This document shows positions 17,375 to 25,998 of a stretch of 39,316 nt of DNA, in pieces. Below the pieces are notes generated by a model, which did not search any database, was not told where the DNA came from, and saw only the letters and a list, made by a program, of their open reading frames with translations. This DNA is from Flavobacteriales bacterium (GTDB lineage Bacteria > Bacteroidota > Bacteroidia > Flavobacteriales > Flavobacteriaceae): contig SGZB01000007.1 of assembly GCA_004321735.1 (NCBI GenBank), positions 1 through 39,316 of the forward strand, in the 5' to 3' direction. The number at the start of each line of letters is the position of its first letter. Within the stretch, counting starts at the first letter, position 1. The translations under genes and the position numbers were made by a program.

Positions 17375-18365
17375 CATAGTTTTTAAAAATCCTGAGTTTC
17401 TTTGGTTATTATTATTAATACCGGTAATCATATTTTTTATGTATTACTTCAGGTTTAAGAAAGTTAGTAACCTGAAAATATCATCATTTGATAATTTTAA
17501 AACCAAATCTTTCAAGTCTAAACTATACCCTTTACTGAACACATTAAGAATTATTTCTATTGCTCTTGTAATCATTGCACTTTCTAGGCCACAAGAAATT
17601 AGTAATTCAAGTAGAACAAAAACTAGTAGTGGTATTGATATTGTAATTGCTGTAGATATTTCTTCAAGTATGTTAGCTCAGGACTTAAAACCTAATAGAT
17701 TAGAAGCATTAAAATCTGTTGCATCTGAGTTTATTAATGATAGAATTAATGACAGGATTGGTTTAGTTATTTATGCAGGAGAGAGCTACACAAAAACACC
17801 AGTTACTTCCGACAAAGAAGTTGTAATTAATTCTCTGACTGAAATTTCATTTGATGGAATAATTGATGATGGAACTGCTATTGGAATGGGGTTAGCTACC
17901 TCAGTAAATAGATTAAAAGATAGTAAAGCTAAGAGTAAAGTGATAATTCTTTTGACGGATGGAGTTAATAATTCTGGATTTATAGATCCGTCAACAGCTT
18001 CAGATTTAGCTTCTACATATGGAATTAAAACCTATACAATTGGTTTAGGTACAAATGGTAATGCCAGAGCCCCGGTTGCTTTGAATCCAAATGGTTCTTT
18101 TAGATTTGGAATTACTAAAGTAGAAATTGATGAGGACTTGTTAAATGAGGTTGCAGATAAGACAGGTGGAAAATATTTTAGAGCTACTGACAATAGAAAG
18201 CTGGAAGAGATTTATGAGGAGATAAATAAGTTAGAAAAAACAGAAGTTGAAGAAATTAAATATTCTGATGTTGATGAAAAGTATAGGCCATTTGCTTTAC
18301 TAGCATTTGCTTTTATTTCTCTTGAACTTTTTTTAAAATATGTATTTTTTAGAAGTGTAATTTAA
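17367..18365 (+). CDS. batA: BatA, membrane-anchored von Willebrand A protein
   Basis: A 332-residue protein with N-terminal membrane segments at about 11-28 and 58-73, a vWA domain and a C-terminal membrane segment near 308-325. The metal ion-dependent adhesion site DISSS is at 97-101, with a downstream LLTDGVNNSG. First described in Bacteroides fragilis as part of the aerotolerance operon; the exact role, probably in envelope integrity, is uncertain. It overlaps the upstream gene by eight bases and the batB start by one (TAATG). Confidence 0.9.
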   Translation: MDNIVFKNPEFLWLLLLIPVIIFFMYYFRFKKVSNLKISSFDNFKTKSFKSKLYPLLNTLRIISIALVIIALSRPQEISNSSRTKTSSGIDIVIAVDISSSMLAQDLKPNRLEALKSVASEFINDRINDRIGLVIYAGESYTKTPVTSDKEVVINSLTEISFDGIIDDGTAIGMGLATSVNRLKDSKAKSKVIILLTDGVNNSGFIDPSTASDLASTYGIKTYTIGLGTNGNARAPVALNPNGSFRFGITKVEIDEDLLNEVADKTGGKYFRATDNRKLEEIYEEINKLEKTEVEEIKYSDVDEKYRPFALLAFAFISLELFLKYVFFRSVI

Positions 18366-19408
18366 TGTATCAATTAGACGAAATATCATTTATTTATTTA
18401 GGGTTGATTATCCCAGTTCTTTTTTTAGTTTTTTTAATATTCAGAAGATGGCAAAAAAAATCCATTAGAAAATATTTTGATATAAATACAATTAAATTTC
18501 TAAGTCCAGAAATTTCAAATTCAAAACCATTACTCAAGTTTATTATAATTTCCATTGCTTTACTCATGCTCGTAATATCATTGGTAAACCCAAAAATTGG
18601 AACAGAACTTAAGACAGTAAAAAGAGAAGGAGTTGATATTGTATTCGCCATTGATGTTTCAAAGAGTATGTTGGCTGAAGATATCGCCCCTAACAGAATC
18701 ATTAAATCTAAAAGAATTGTTTCAGAGTTATTTAATAATCTTGGATCTGACAGGGTTGGAATAATCGCTTATGCATCTACAGCAATTCCTGTTTTACCAA
18801 TTACAACGGACTTTTCATCTGCTAGAATGTTTTTAGAAAGTTTAAACACAGACATGTTATCATCGCAGGGAACTTCTATAGCTGAAGCTATTAATCTTTC
18901 TAAAAATTATTTTAATGACGAAAATCAAACAAACAGAGTTTTGTGTGTTATTTCAGATGGGGAAGATCATGAGATTCAAAATAATAATTTAAGTGATATT
19001 GCTAGAGAATCTGGAATTACAATTATAAGTATTGGAGTTGGTTCACCCAATGGAGCTCCAATTCCAATTAAAGAAAATGATATTGTTAAATCATATAAGA
19101 AAGATGATAAAGGTGAAGTTGTAATAACTAAGCTTAATGAAAATATATTAAAAGATATGGCTATACAAACTGGTGGAATTTATTTTAAAGGAGATAATAC
19201 AAGTTCAGTTGTAAGTAGCATTGTAGAAGAGTTGAAGGAAATGGATAAACAAGAGTTTGAATCAAAGCAATTTGTTTCATTTAAAGACCAGTTTCAGTGG
19301 TTTTTATTTGTGGGGCTATTTTTGATTATTCTTGATGTAGTAGTTTTTGAAAGAAAAACATATTGGTTAGATAAGTTAAATTTGTTTAATGAAAATGAAA
19401 AAGTATAA
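18365..19408 (+). CDS. batB: BatB, membrane-anchored von Willebrand A protein
   Basis: A 347-residue paralogue of BatA with membrane segments near 8-26 and 57-74, a vWA domain with intact DVSKS metal site (97-101) and CVISDGEDHE, and a C-terminal membrane helix near 306-325. The tail is charged. BatA and BatB probably work together as the vWA partners of the MoxR ATPase. The end overlaps batC by 20 bases. Confidence 0.9.
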   Translation: MYQLDEISFIYLGLIIPVLFLVFLIFRRWQKKSIRKYFDINTIKFLSPEISNSKPLLKFIIISIALLMLVISLVNPKIGTELKTVKREGVDIVFAIDVSKSMLAEDIAPNRIIKSKRIVSELFNNLGSDRVGIIAYASTAIPVLPITTDFSSARMFLESLNTDMLSSQGTSIAEAINLSKNYFNDENQTNRVLCVISDGEDHEIQNNNLSDIARESGITIISIGVGSPNGAPIPIKENDIVKSYKKDDKGEVVITKLNENILKDMAIQTGGIYFKGDNTSSVVSSIVEELKEMDKQEFESKQFVSFKDQFQWFLFVGLFLIILDVVVFERKTYWLDKLNLFNENEKV

Positions 19409-20129
19409 GTTATTATTTGCAGTACTTTCTTTTGGGCTGATGAGCGCACAAAATAATATTGAAAAAAAATCAAATAACCTTGTGTTTGATGGGAATATTG
19501 AATTCGAAAAAAAAGATTTAGAACTGGCTGAATATAAATTCAGAAAAGCAAAGGCAATTGATTCATTCAACTATAATGCACCATACAACTTAGGTAATTC
19601 ACTTTATAAAAATAAATTAAGCGTAGATGCTGAGCTCATGTATAAGAAAGCTCTAAGGATTGATGCATCTAAAGAAAATAAGCACAAAGGGTTTCATAAT
19701 CTTGGAAATACTTACATGCAAAAAGAAGATTATCAAAATGCTGTAAATGCATTTAGAAGTGCATTGTTGAATAACCCAGATGATGAAGAAACTAGATATA
19801 ATTATGTTTTAGCAAAAGAGTTGTTAAAAAAACAGAATCAAAATAAGGATAATAACAAAGACCAAAAGGATCAAAAAGATAAAAACCAGGATCAAAAAGA
19901 TAAAAACCAGGATCAAAAAGAAAATGAAGGAGAAAATGATAAAAAGGACAAGGATCAAAAAAACAAGGATGGCGATAAAAATCCGCAGGAACCTAAGAAA
20001 AATCAAATTTCTCCTCAACAGCTAAAAAATTTATTAGAAGCGATGAACAAGGAAGAGAAAAAAGTTCAAGATAAAGTGAATAAGAAAAAGTTTAAAGGAA
20101 ATCCAAAATTAAATAAAAAGGACTGGTAA
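19389..20129 (+). CDS. batC: BatC-like tetratricopeptide repeat protein
   Basis: A 246-residue protein with a signal peptide (MKKYKLLFAVLSFGLMSAQ, from the second ATG), then about three TPR repeats (about 30-150; motifs YNLGNSLYKNK, FHNLGNTYMQKEDYQNA). The C-terminal half is a low-complexity Lys/Asp/Gln/Asn tract made by a tandem repeat, ending in a conserved-looking QQLKNLLEAMNKEEKKVQ segment. The start could be 19389 or 19395; both lie inside batB. BatC is assumed to be a periplasmic scaffold for the vWA proteins. Confidence 0.88.
   Translation: MKMKKYKLLFAVLSFGLMSAQNNIEKKSNNLVFDGNIEFEKKDLELAEYKFRKAKAIDSFNYNAPYNLGNSLYKNKLSVDAELMYKKALRIDASKENKHKGFHNLGNTYMQKEDYQNAVNAFRSALLNNPDDEETRYNYVLAKELLKKQNQNKDNNKDQKDQKDKNQDQKDKNQDQKENEGENDKKDKDQKNKDGDKNPQEPKKNQISPQQLKNLLEAMNKEEKKVQDKVNKKKFKGNPKLNKKDW
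19869..19910 (+). repeat. Two tandem copies of a 21-bp repeat inside batC
   Basis: Two perfect 21-bp units, 19869-19889 and 19890-19910, encode the heptad DQKDKNQ twice; a partial third unit follows and a degenerate one precedes. This makes the charged linker of BatC and is a site where repeat number could vary by slippage without changing the frame. Confidence 0.85.
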
Positions 20130-20133
20130 GAAA

Positions 20134-21885
20134 ATGAGATTATTTGTATACATATCATTTTTGTTTTTTTTAAATATTAGTTTCTCCCAAGTTAAATTTG
20201 AAGCTGAAGTAAGTAAGGCTAAACTTGGACTAAATGAAAATTTGAGAGTAGATTTCAAAATGAATAAAGATGGAGATAACTTTAGCCCTCCCTCTTTTAA
20301 TGGATTTAGAGTTGTTGGTGGACCAAATCAATCAGTGAGTAACAGCTGGATAAATGGCGTTAGAACTTTTTCAAAAACCTACTCTTATTTTTTAACACCA
20401 GAAAAAAAAGGGAATTATACCATAGGTCAAGCTTCAATTGAAATTGATGGAGATATTTATAAAACATTACCTGTAAAAGTTCAAGTTACTGAAGCTGTTG
20501 AATCTTCATTATCACCAGGAAGTCCTTCATCGGTTGTTGATGATGACATTGAGCTAAGTATTGAAATTTCAAAATCAAATCCGTATTTAAATGAGCCAAT
20601 TTCTGTTGAATTTAAATTATTATTTAATCCAAAAATTAACGTCACCAATCTTGGCGAAATTGATAATCCTGAATTCAAAAATTTTTGGTCGCAAAATATA
20701 AAGATACCGAGATTAGAAATTAAAAGTACATCATATAAAGGTCAGAGATATAATTATGTAACTTGGAAAAAAGCATTATTATTTCCACAAAAAGCAGGGG
20801 ATTTAGAGATCTTGCCATTAACCCTTGATGTTACAATTGATGTACCTACTAATCGCAGAGATTTTTTTGGTAACACAATTTATACTCAAACCTCAAAAAA
20901 GGTTGCCTCTAGAAAAAGAGTTATTAAGGTCAAAAATTTTCCTGAAAATGGGAAACCTGAAAGCTTTAATGGTGCTGTTGGTAATTTTGATATTTCATTA
21001 AATTCTTCTAAATCTCAATTGAAGGCTACAGAATCATTTCAACTAGAGTTTAAGGTGAATGGTAATGGAAATTTAAAGCTGTTCTCACTGCCTGAAATTA
21101 TAGTACCATCTTCTCTTGAAAAATATACTCCTGAATTTAAGGAGAAAATAAATACTAGTCTTAGCGGTATGAATGGTGAAATTTCCAATGTTTACACAAT
21201 TGTACCTCAATATCAAGGTAAATATCCCATTCCTCCAGTTGAGTTTTCATTTTTTAATCCTAAGACAGAACAATATGTAACGCTTTACTCAAATGAAAGT
21301 ATCGTAGATGTATTAGATGGGCCCACAAGACTTTCGGAGGCTAATGTTCAAGCTACTAATCCTGTAAGTAACTCTATAACTAGTAGCGATCAATTTAATT
21401 TTATTAAATTAAGTTCCAACTTTATTCAAATTGATAGAAAGAATATAATTGATTCTAAAAAAATATTATTTACATTATTTCTAATCCCAATAATAATTTT
21501 AGTCCTTGCAATAATTTATTTCAATCTACGAAATAAGAAGGTTTCTGAAAATACTTTAAAATCTAGAGATGCCGATCTTCTTGCTAGACAATACTTAAAT
21601 AATGCAAAGATTGATATGAACAATAAAGATTCTTTTTACGCATCATTGGAAAGTGCGTTGTTTAATTTTATTAAGTCTAAATATTTAATTGAAAGAGAGG
21701 ATTTTTCAAAAGATAGGTTAAAGAGTATTTTGGAAAAAGATAAAATTTCAGATAATATAATTGAAGATTTAATCGATATAATTAATAGTTGTGAGCTTGC
21801 AAGATATACTCCAACTACACCTGAAGGTATGGACCAGGATTATGAAAAGGCAGTTAAAGTGATTTCTAATTTTGATAAGAGATAA
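20134..21885 (+). CDS. batD: BatD, periplasmic multi-domain membrane protein
   Basis: A 583-residue protein with signal peptide (1-18, ending ISFSQ), several Ig-like beta domains (about 20-400, beginning KFEAEVSKAKLGLNENLRV as is typical of BatD), one membrane helix (about 447-465) and a cytoplasmic helical tail ending near ELARYTPTTPEGMDQDYEKA. The family (PF13584) is presumed to link periplasmic events to the MoxR/vWA machinery. It starts four bases after batC and ends one base before batE. Confidence 0.9.
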   Translation: MRLFVYISFLFFLNISFSQVKFEAEVSKAKLGLNENLRVDFKMNKDGDNFSPPSFNGFRVVGGPNQSVSNSWINGVRTFSKTYSYFLTPEKKGNYTIGQASIEIDGDIYKTLPVKVQVTEAVESSLSPGSPSSVVDDDIELSIEISKSNPYLNEPISVEFKLLFNPKINVTNLGEIDNPEFKNFWSQNIKIPRLEIKSTSYKGQRYNYVTWKKALLFPQKAGDLEILPLTLDVTIDVPTNRRDFFGNTIYTQTSKKVASRKRVIKVKNFPENGKPESFNGAVGNFDISLNSSKSQLKATESFQLEFKVNGNGNLKLFSLPEIIVPSSLEKYTPEFKEKINTSLSGMNGEISNVYTIVPQYQGKYPIPPVEFSFFNPKTEQYVTLYSNESIVDVLDGPTRLSEANVQATNPVSNSITSSDQFNFIKLSSNFIQIDRKNIIDSKKILFTLFLIPIIILVLAIIYFNLRNKKVSENTLKSRDADLLARQYLNNAKIDMNNKDSFYASLESALFNFIKSKYLIEREDFSKDRLKSILEKDKISDNIIEDLIDIINSCELARYTPTTPEGMDQDYEKAVKVISNFDKR

Positions 21886-21886
21886 T

Positions 21887-22627
21887 ATGTATAAATTTTT
21901 ATTTTTTTCTTTAATAATTTTAAATCAAAACTTAACAACTTTGTTTGATGAGGGGAACTCATTTTATAATAATGGTAATTATGAGCAAGCCATTGAAAAG
22001 TATTCATCAATAATCAAATCAGGCTTTGAATCTTCAGAATTGTATTATAATTTAGGCAACTCCTATTATAAAATAAATGACATAGCAAATTCTATTTTTT
22101 ACTTTGAAAAATCATTACTATTAGACCCCAATAATTTAGAATCAAAAAATAATCTTTCTTTTGCTAACAACATGACTATTGACAGGATTGAAACGGTTCC
22201 TGTTAATCAAATAGCAAAGCTCATATCTAACTTATCCACTTTGTTTAAATACCAGCAATGGTTTTATGTTGCTTTATTCATTGAACTTATCTCAGTAGTG
22301 TTTTTTATTCTGTATTTATTTAATAAAAACCCCGATACTAAAAGAAAATACTTCTCAATTTCTATTAGCTTTTTTATTCTCTTTTCTGTAGTATTAGCTA
22401 TATCATTTAATTCAAAATCAATTTCAGATAAAAATAATCCTGCTATAATTTTTGAAAACAGAATCGCATTTAAAACTGAACCTAATGAAAGATCAGAGCA
22501 GATTTTCGAGTTGAATAAAGGAACTAAAGTCAATATAATTGAGGAGGTTAACGAATGGAGTCTGGTAGAGCTTTCTAATGGTAGTAAAGGGTGGATCTTA
22601 AAATCTTCCTTTCAGTCTCTTAAATAA
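21887..22627 (+). CDS. batE: BatE, TPR plus SH3 membrane protein
   Basis: A 246-residue protein with an N-terminal hydrophobic leader, TPR repeats (about 15-90; DEGNSFYNNGNYEQAI), two membrane segments (about 122-142 and 153-173) and a C-terminal SH3-like domain (about 190-246) ending GWILKSSFQSLK. I placed the start at the ATG at 21887, directly after the batD stop, rather than a TTG at 21872. It closes the Bat operon; its last eight bases overlap the convergent cvpA gene. SH3 domains of this kind often bind peptidoglycan, which would fit an envelope role. Confidence 0.88.
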   Translation: MYKFLFFSLIILNQNLTTLFDEGNSFYNNGNYEQAIEKYSSIIKSGFESSELYYNLGNSYYKINDIANSIFYFEKSLLLDPNNLESKNNLSFANNMTIDRIETVPVNQIAKLISNLSTLFKYQQWFYVALFIELISVVFFILYLFNKNPDTKRKYFSISISFFILFSVVLAISFNSKSISDKNNPAIIFENRIAFKTEPNERSEQIFELNKGTKVNIIEEVNEWSLVELSNGSKGWILKSSFQSLK

Positions 22628-23120
22628 ACATCATTTCATTTTCAAATAGAAACAAGAGATTTTCACTTAACATCTCCAATAAATTAAAACTCACTGAAGT
22701 TTCTAGATTCAGAAAATCAAATACTTTTACTGAAAAAAGAGTGTCTAGATAATTAATTAATAAAACTAATATTGAAAGGATTATAATAAATTTTAAAGAC
22801 CTAAAAATTCCACCAAATACTCTATTAAACAATCCTAATGAAGCAAGTTTTACCAGTTTAGTCAATGATTTTCCAATCAAGCTGAAAATTATCGCGATAG
22901 AAATAAATAAAATAAAAAAGCTTAAAATATTGACTATTCTAATATCAATTTCTATAAAAGATAATATGACTTTTGAGCATCTTTCAGAAAAATAACTAGC
23001 ACCCATTAGCCCTATAAAAAAGCCTAAAAAAGAAGCTAATTCATTAAAAAATCCTTTAAAAAATCCTCTTACAAATGCGATTGCTAATACGGAAAAAATT
23101 ATTATATCAAAATAATTCAA
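22620..23120 (-). CDS. cvpA: CvpA family membrane protein
   Basis: A 166-residue integral membrane protein with four predicted helices and the family start pattern MNYFDI-like, then GFFKGFFNEL. It uses a TTG start codon at 23120; no ATG lies upstream in frame before a neighbouring gene. CvpA is required for colicin V production in E. coli but its general function, possibly envelope homeostasis, is unclear. Its end overlaps batE and its start is only 20 bases from the start of a divergent gene. Confidence 0.88.
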   Translation of the reverse strand: MNYFDIIIFSVLAIAFVRGFFKGFFNELASFLGFFIGLMGASYFSERCSKVILSFIEIDIRIVNILSFFILFISIAIIFSLIGKSLTKLVKLASLGLFNRVFGGIFRSLKFIIILSILVLLINYLDTLFSVKVFDFLNLETSVSFNLLEMLSENLLFLFENEMMFI

Positions 23121-23130
23121 TATGAAACTT

Positions 23131-23138
23131 TAAGTTTG
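23131..23138 (+). promoter_or_regulatory. Promoter -7 box in the 20-bp cvpA/unknown gene spacer
   Basis: TAAGTTTG matches TAnnTTTG exactly and ends two bases before the ATG at 23141. It overlaps the perfect inverted repeat AAACTT-T-AAGTTT (23125-23137). Transcription would begin at or after the first codon, so the message may be leaderless or use Met7 at 23159. Confidence 0.4.
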
Positions 23139-23140
23139 TA

Positions 23141-23515
23141 ATGTCTGATAAAAATAGAATGAATAAGAATCAAAAAAAAATAAAAAGATGGGATAATTTA
23201 ATTGATAAATTAAGTAAAAGCTTTAATGAAGGTGAAATTATAGATTTAGAAGGTGTTATTTATTTAATTGGAATTCAAGAACTTGGAAAATTTGATAAAA
23301 AATTTAAAAAGGATGAAAAAGTTAATTTAATGCACATTGCAATTTGTAAACTTCTAGAGCCTTACGGATATTATAAATTCGAATTTGTTGATGAAGATGG
23401 TTGGCCTCATTACGGTTTAAATTCAAAGCTTCCTAAGTTAAAACCTGGAGAACAATCCATTTTAATGAAAGAATCTATCATAAGCTATTTTTTAAAAAAA
23501 GGTTTTATTAATTAA
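23141..23515 (+). CDS. Conserved unknown protein, 124 residues
   Basis: Soluble protein without a signal or membrane segment. The N-terminus is very basic (KNQKKIKRW), the centre acidic-hydrophobic (DLEGVIYLIGIQELGKF), and the end contains LLEPYGYYKFEFVDEDGWPHYGLNSKLP, an aromatic-rich block that looks conserved. I recall similar short unnamed proteins in flavobacteria but cannot name a family. It lies 21 bases before pheS on the same strand, so the two are probably cotranscribed, though pheS also has a near-consensus box. Confidence 0.72.
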   Translation: MSDKNRMNKNQKKIKRWDNLIDKLSKSFNEGEIIDLEGVIYLIGIQELGKFDKKFKKDEKVNLMHIAICKLLEPYGYYKFEFVDEDGWPHYGLNSKLPKLKPGEQSILMKESIISYFLKKGFIN

Positions 23516-23536
23516 CTTTACACCATAATTCTAACA

Positions 23537-24547
23537 ATGGATATTGAAAAGATTAAAAATGATATTGTTGACTTTAAAATAACAGACAATATTTCTCTGG
23601 AAAAATTTAGGTTATCATTCCTTTCAAAAAAAGGAATTATCCCATCTCTTTTTTCTGAACTTAGAAATGTTCCAAAAGAACAAAAAAAAGAAGCTGGTCA
23701 AAAAATTAATGATTTAAAAAAGTTAGCTACAGAAATATTTGAAAAAGGCAAATTAGATTTCAGTAAAGCGGAAGAAAAATCAGTGATTGATGATTTTACT
23801 AAACCTTCAAATATTTTAAGATTAGGTTCAAGACATCCAATCTCAATTGTAAAAAATAAAATAATTGATATTTTCCTAAAAATTGGTTTTGATATTTCTG
23901 AAGGACCAGAAATTGAGGATGATTGGCATAACTTTACAGCTTTAAATCTTCCAGAATATCATCCTGCAAGAGATATGCAGGACACATTCTACCTTAGTAA
24001 AGATCCTGATTGGTTATTAAGAACTCATACGTCATCTGTTCAGATAAGACATATGGAAAATAATAAACCTCCAATCAGAACAATATCACCTGGAAGAGTT
24101 TACAGAAATGAAGACATCTCTGCAAGATCTCATTGTTTTTTTCATCAAATTGAAGGTTTGTATATCGATAAAAATGTTTCATTTGTTGACCTTAAACAAA
24201 CTTTACTTTATTTCACGAAAGAACTATTTGGAAAAAATAAAATAAGATTAAGACCTTCATATTTTCCATTTACTGAGCCTAGTGCTGAGCTAGATATTTA
24301 TTGGGGATTAGAAACAGAAACTGATTACAGAATAACTAAAGGTACTGGATGGTTAGAAATATTAGGATGTGGAATGGTTGATCCTAATGTCTTAAAGAAT
24401 TGTAATATTGATCCAAATGAATATTCTGGATATGCATTCGGTCTTGGTCTTGAAAGAATTACAATGCTTTTATATCAAATTGATGATATAAGAACATTAT
24501 ACGAAAATGATATAAGGTTTTTAAGTCAGTTTAGCAAATCAATATAA
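23537..24547 (+). CDS. pheS: Phenylalanyl-tRNA synthetase alpha subunit
   Basis: The catalytic subunit of the alpha2-beta2 enzyme that charges tRNA-Phe. The 336-residue protein has the N-terminal coiled coil (about 1-80), motif 2 region around [14 protein letters not shown] and [10 protein letters not shown], and motif 3 [12 protein letters not shown] near 312-323. Length is normal. The beta-subunit gene pheT is not beside it. A near-consensus -7 box, TAACTTTA (23513-23520), ends 16 bases before the ATG. The last nine bases overlap convergent gpsA. Confidence 0.95.
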   Translation: MDIEKIKNDIVDFKITDNISLEKFRLSFLSKKGIIPSLFSELRNVPKEQKKEAGQKINDLKKLATEIFEKGKLDFSKAEEKSVIDDFTKPSNILRLGSRHPISIVKNKIIDIFLKIGFDISEGPEIEDDWHNFTALNLPEYHPARDMQDTFYLSKDPDWLLRTHTSSVQIRHMENNKPPIRTISPGRVYRNEDISARSHCFFHQIEGLYIDKNVSFVDLKQTLLYFTKELFGKNKIRLRPSYFPFTEPSAELDIYWGLETETDYRITKGTGWLEILGCGMVDPNVLKNCNIDPNEYSGYAFGLGLERITMLLYQIDDIRTLYENDIRFLSQFSKSI

Positions 24548-25537
24548 CTTATCAGCTAGATCCCTTATTGTTTTTTTTGGATTAGCAAGTTCATAAAGGA
24601 TACTGTAAGTTGCATTAATGTATGTGCATTCAATATTTAGCTTTTTTGCTATTTCATAAGCGTTTTTAGCAGCATAATATCCTTCAACAACCATTGACAT
24701 TTCAGACATAGCAGATTTTACGGAATAACCTTTGCCTAACATATTTCCGAATGTTCTATTTCTACTAAAAGTTGAGTAAGTGGTAACTAATAAATCTCCA
24801 AAGTATGCAGAATGATTTAGATCTCTATTTTTATCCTTTTTAATTGTAGTTATGAAAAGTCTAAGTTCCTTAGCACAATGACTGATTAGTACACTTAGAA
24901 AATTATCACCATATCCTAAACCATGACATACACCAACAAGAAGCGAATAAACATTCTTAATGGTTGCAGAATATTCGATCCCAATTAAATCATTAGAAAA
25001 AGAAGTTTTAATATAATTTGTTGATAGTTTTTCAGAGATAAATTTCCCCAAATTCTTAGTATTTGTTCCAACAGTTAAGTATGAAAGCTTTTCTTGGGCT
25101 ACTTCTTCAGCATGACATGGTCCACTGATTATTCCGATATTTTCATAAGGGACTTTAAATTCTTTATTGAAATGTTCAGAAATAACTAATTGTGTAATTG
25201 GTATTACACCTTTTGATGCAGAGATAATGTACTTCCCCTTTAATTTATCTTTATGCTCTTTAAAAGTTTTGTGTATGAATGGACTTGGAGTCGCAATAAC
25301 AAGTAGATCTGAGTTGTCTATGATTTCTTCAATCTTTGAATACATTGTAATTTTTTTTATATCAAGCTGAATATGTCTTAAATATTTTGTGTTTCTATTT
25401 TTAAGTTGAATATTCTCAATAAGCTCAGAATCGCGAATAAACCAATTTAGTTTTTCAGTGTTTTCAAGAAAAATTTTCACGAGTGCTGTTCCCCAGCTTC
25501 CCCCTCCAATAACAGCGATATCATTTAATTTATTCAC
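24539..25537 (-). CDS. gpsA: NAD(P)H-dependent glycerol-3-phosphate dehydrogenase
   Basis: Reduces dihydroxyacetone phosphate to glycerol-3-phosphate, the backbone for phospholipids. The 332-residue protein starts with GTG; the dinucleotide motif GGGSWG is at 11-16, SASKGV near 107 and catalytic lysine K194 in ATIKNVY. It has its own promoter-like box (TAAATTTG, 25566-25573). The 3' end overlaps pheS by nine bases on the opposite strand. Confidence 0.95.
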   Translation of the reverse strand: MNKLNDIAVIGGGSWGTALVKIFLENTEKLNWFIRDSELIENIQLKNRNTKYLRHIQLDIKKITMYSKIEEIIDNSDLLVIATPSPFIHKTFKEHKDKLKGKYIISASKGVIPITQLVISEHFNKEFKVPYENIGIISGPCHAEEVAQEKLSYLTVGTNTKNLGKFISEKLSTNYIKTSFSNDLIGIEYSATIKNVYSLLVGVCHGLGYGDNFLSVLISHCAKELRLFITTIKKDKNRDLNHSAYFGDLLVTTYSTFSRNRTFGNMLGKGYSVKSAMSEMSMVVEGYYAAKNAYEIAKKLNIECTYINATYSILYELANPKKTIRDLADKLY

Positions 25538-25565
25538 TTTAACAATTCTTTAATATTTGGAAAAA

Positions 25566-25573
25566 CAAATTTA
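25566..25573 (-). promoter_or_regulatory. Promoter -7 box for gpsA
   Basis: TAAATTTG on the minus strand matches TAnnTTTG exactly and ends 28 bases before the GTG at 25537. It is inside the 101-base spacer shared with the plus-strand terminator. Confidence 0.45.
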
Positions 25574-25613
25574 AACTAAATTTATTATGTTAGTTTTTCA
25601 AAGTTTGTTTAAG

Positions 25614-25640
25614 AACACCCTCCCTAGGGTGTTTTTTTTT
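25614..25640 (+). terminator. Strong intrinsic terminator on the plus strand
   Basis: AACACCCT (25614-25621), CCCT loop, AGGGTGTT (25626-25633) forms a perfect 8-bp stem with a GC-rich core, and the T-run extends to 25640. It is the clearest terminator in the window. The T-run lies only on the plus side; read on the minus strand the hairpin is followed by CTTAAAC, so it cannot serve the flanking minus-strand genes. It must end a plus-strand transcript, either pheS read-through antisense to gpsA or an unannotated small RNA. Confidence 0.8.
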
Positions 25641-25998
25641 AAAATGACAGTAAAATTAAGATTAAACTAATCTCATAAAAAAAGAAAATTCTAAAGTGTT
25701 TCTTTCTTATATCACTTTCTTTATTATGCATATGCCACCCAACGATTGCTGAAATGAATGCAATAATTGTATAAGTTAATTCTATTGAAAGAGCTTTCTC
25801 TCCTATAAGAACTAAGGCTAAATAGGATGAAATTTTAAAAAATAAAAAAATCAAACCAAATACTGACATTCTGAAATCTGTAATAGAATATTCTTTACCC
25901 TTAATAAACTTGTAAAGAGATGCTAATGTTATATACGATAGAATTGCTATTGATGCTATTTTTAAAAAATCATTAGAGTAGAGAAGATACATATTCAT
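25639..25998 (-). CDS. Small membrane protein of unknown function (119 residues)
   Basis: Four hydrophobic segments (about 11-31, 43-65, 72-92 and 101-118) with short polar loops, one containing GWHMHNKESD. No family recognised. It is the last gene of an operon with an ABC ATPase, overlapping its stop by one base (TAATG), so it may assist that transporter; this is inferred only from position. Its stop codon overlaps the T-run of the plus-strand terminator. Confidence 0.7.
   Translation of the reverse strand: MNMYLLYSNDFLKIASIAILSYITLASLYKFIKGKEYSITDFRMSVFGLIFLFFKISSYLALVLIGEKALSIELTYTIIAFISAIVGWHMHNKESDIRKKHFRIFFFYEISLILILLSF

Noticed and set aside
19824-20018. A 64-residue, almost wholly hydrophobic reading frame on the minus strand
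   Set aside because: It is the antisense of the Lys/Asp/Gln-rich repeat tract of batC; the Leu/Ile/Phe composition follows directly from the repeat and there is no promoter or neighbour support.
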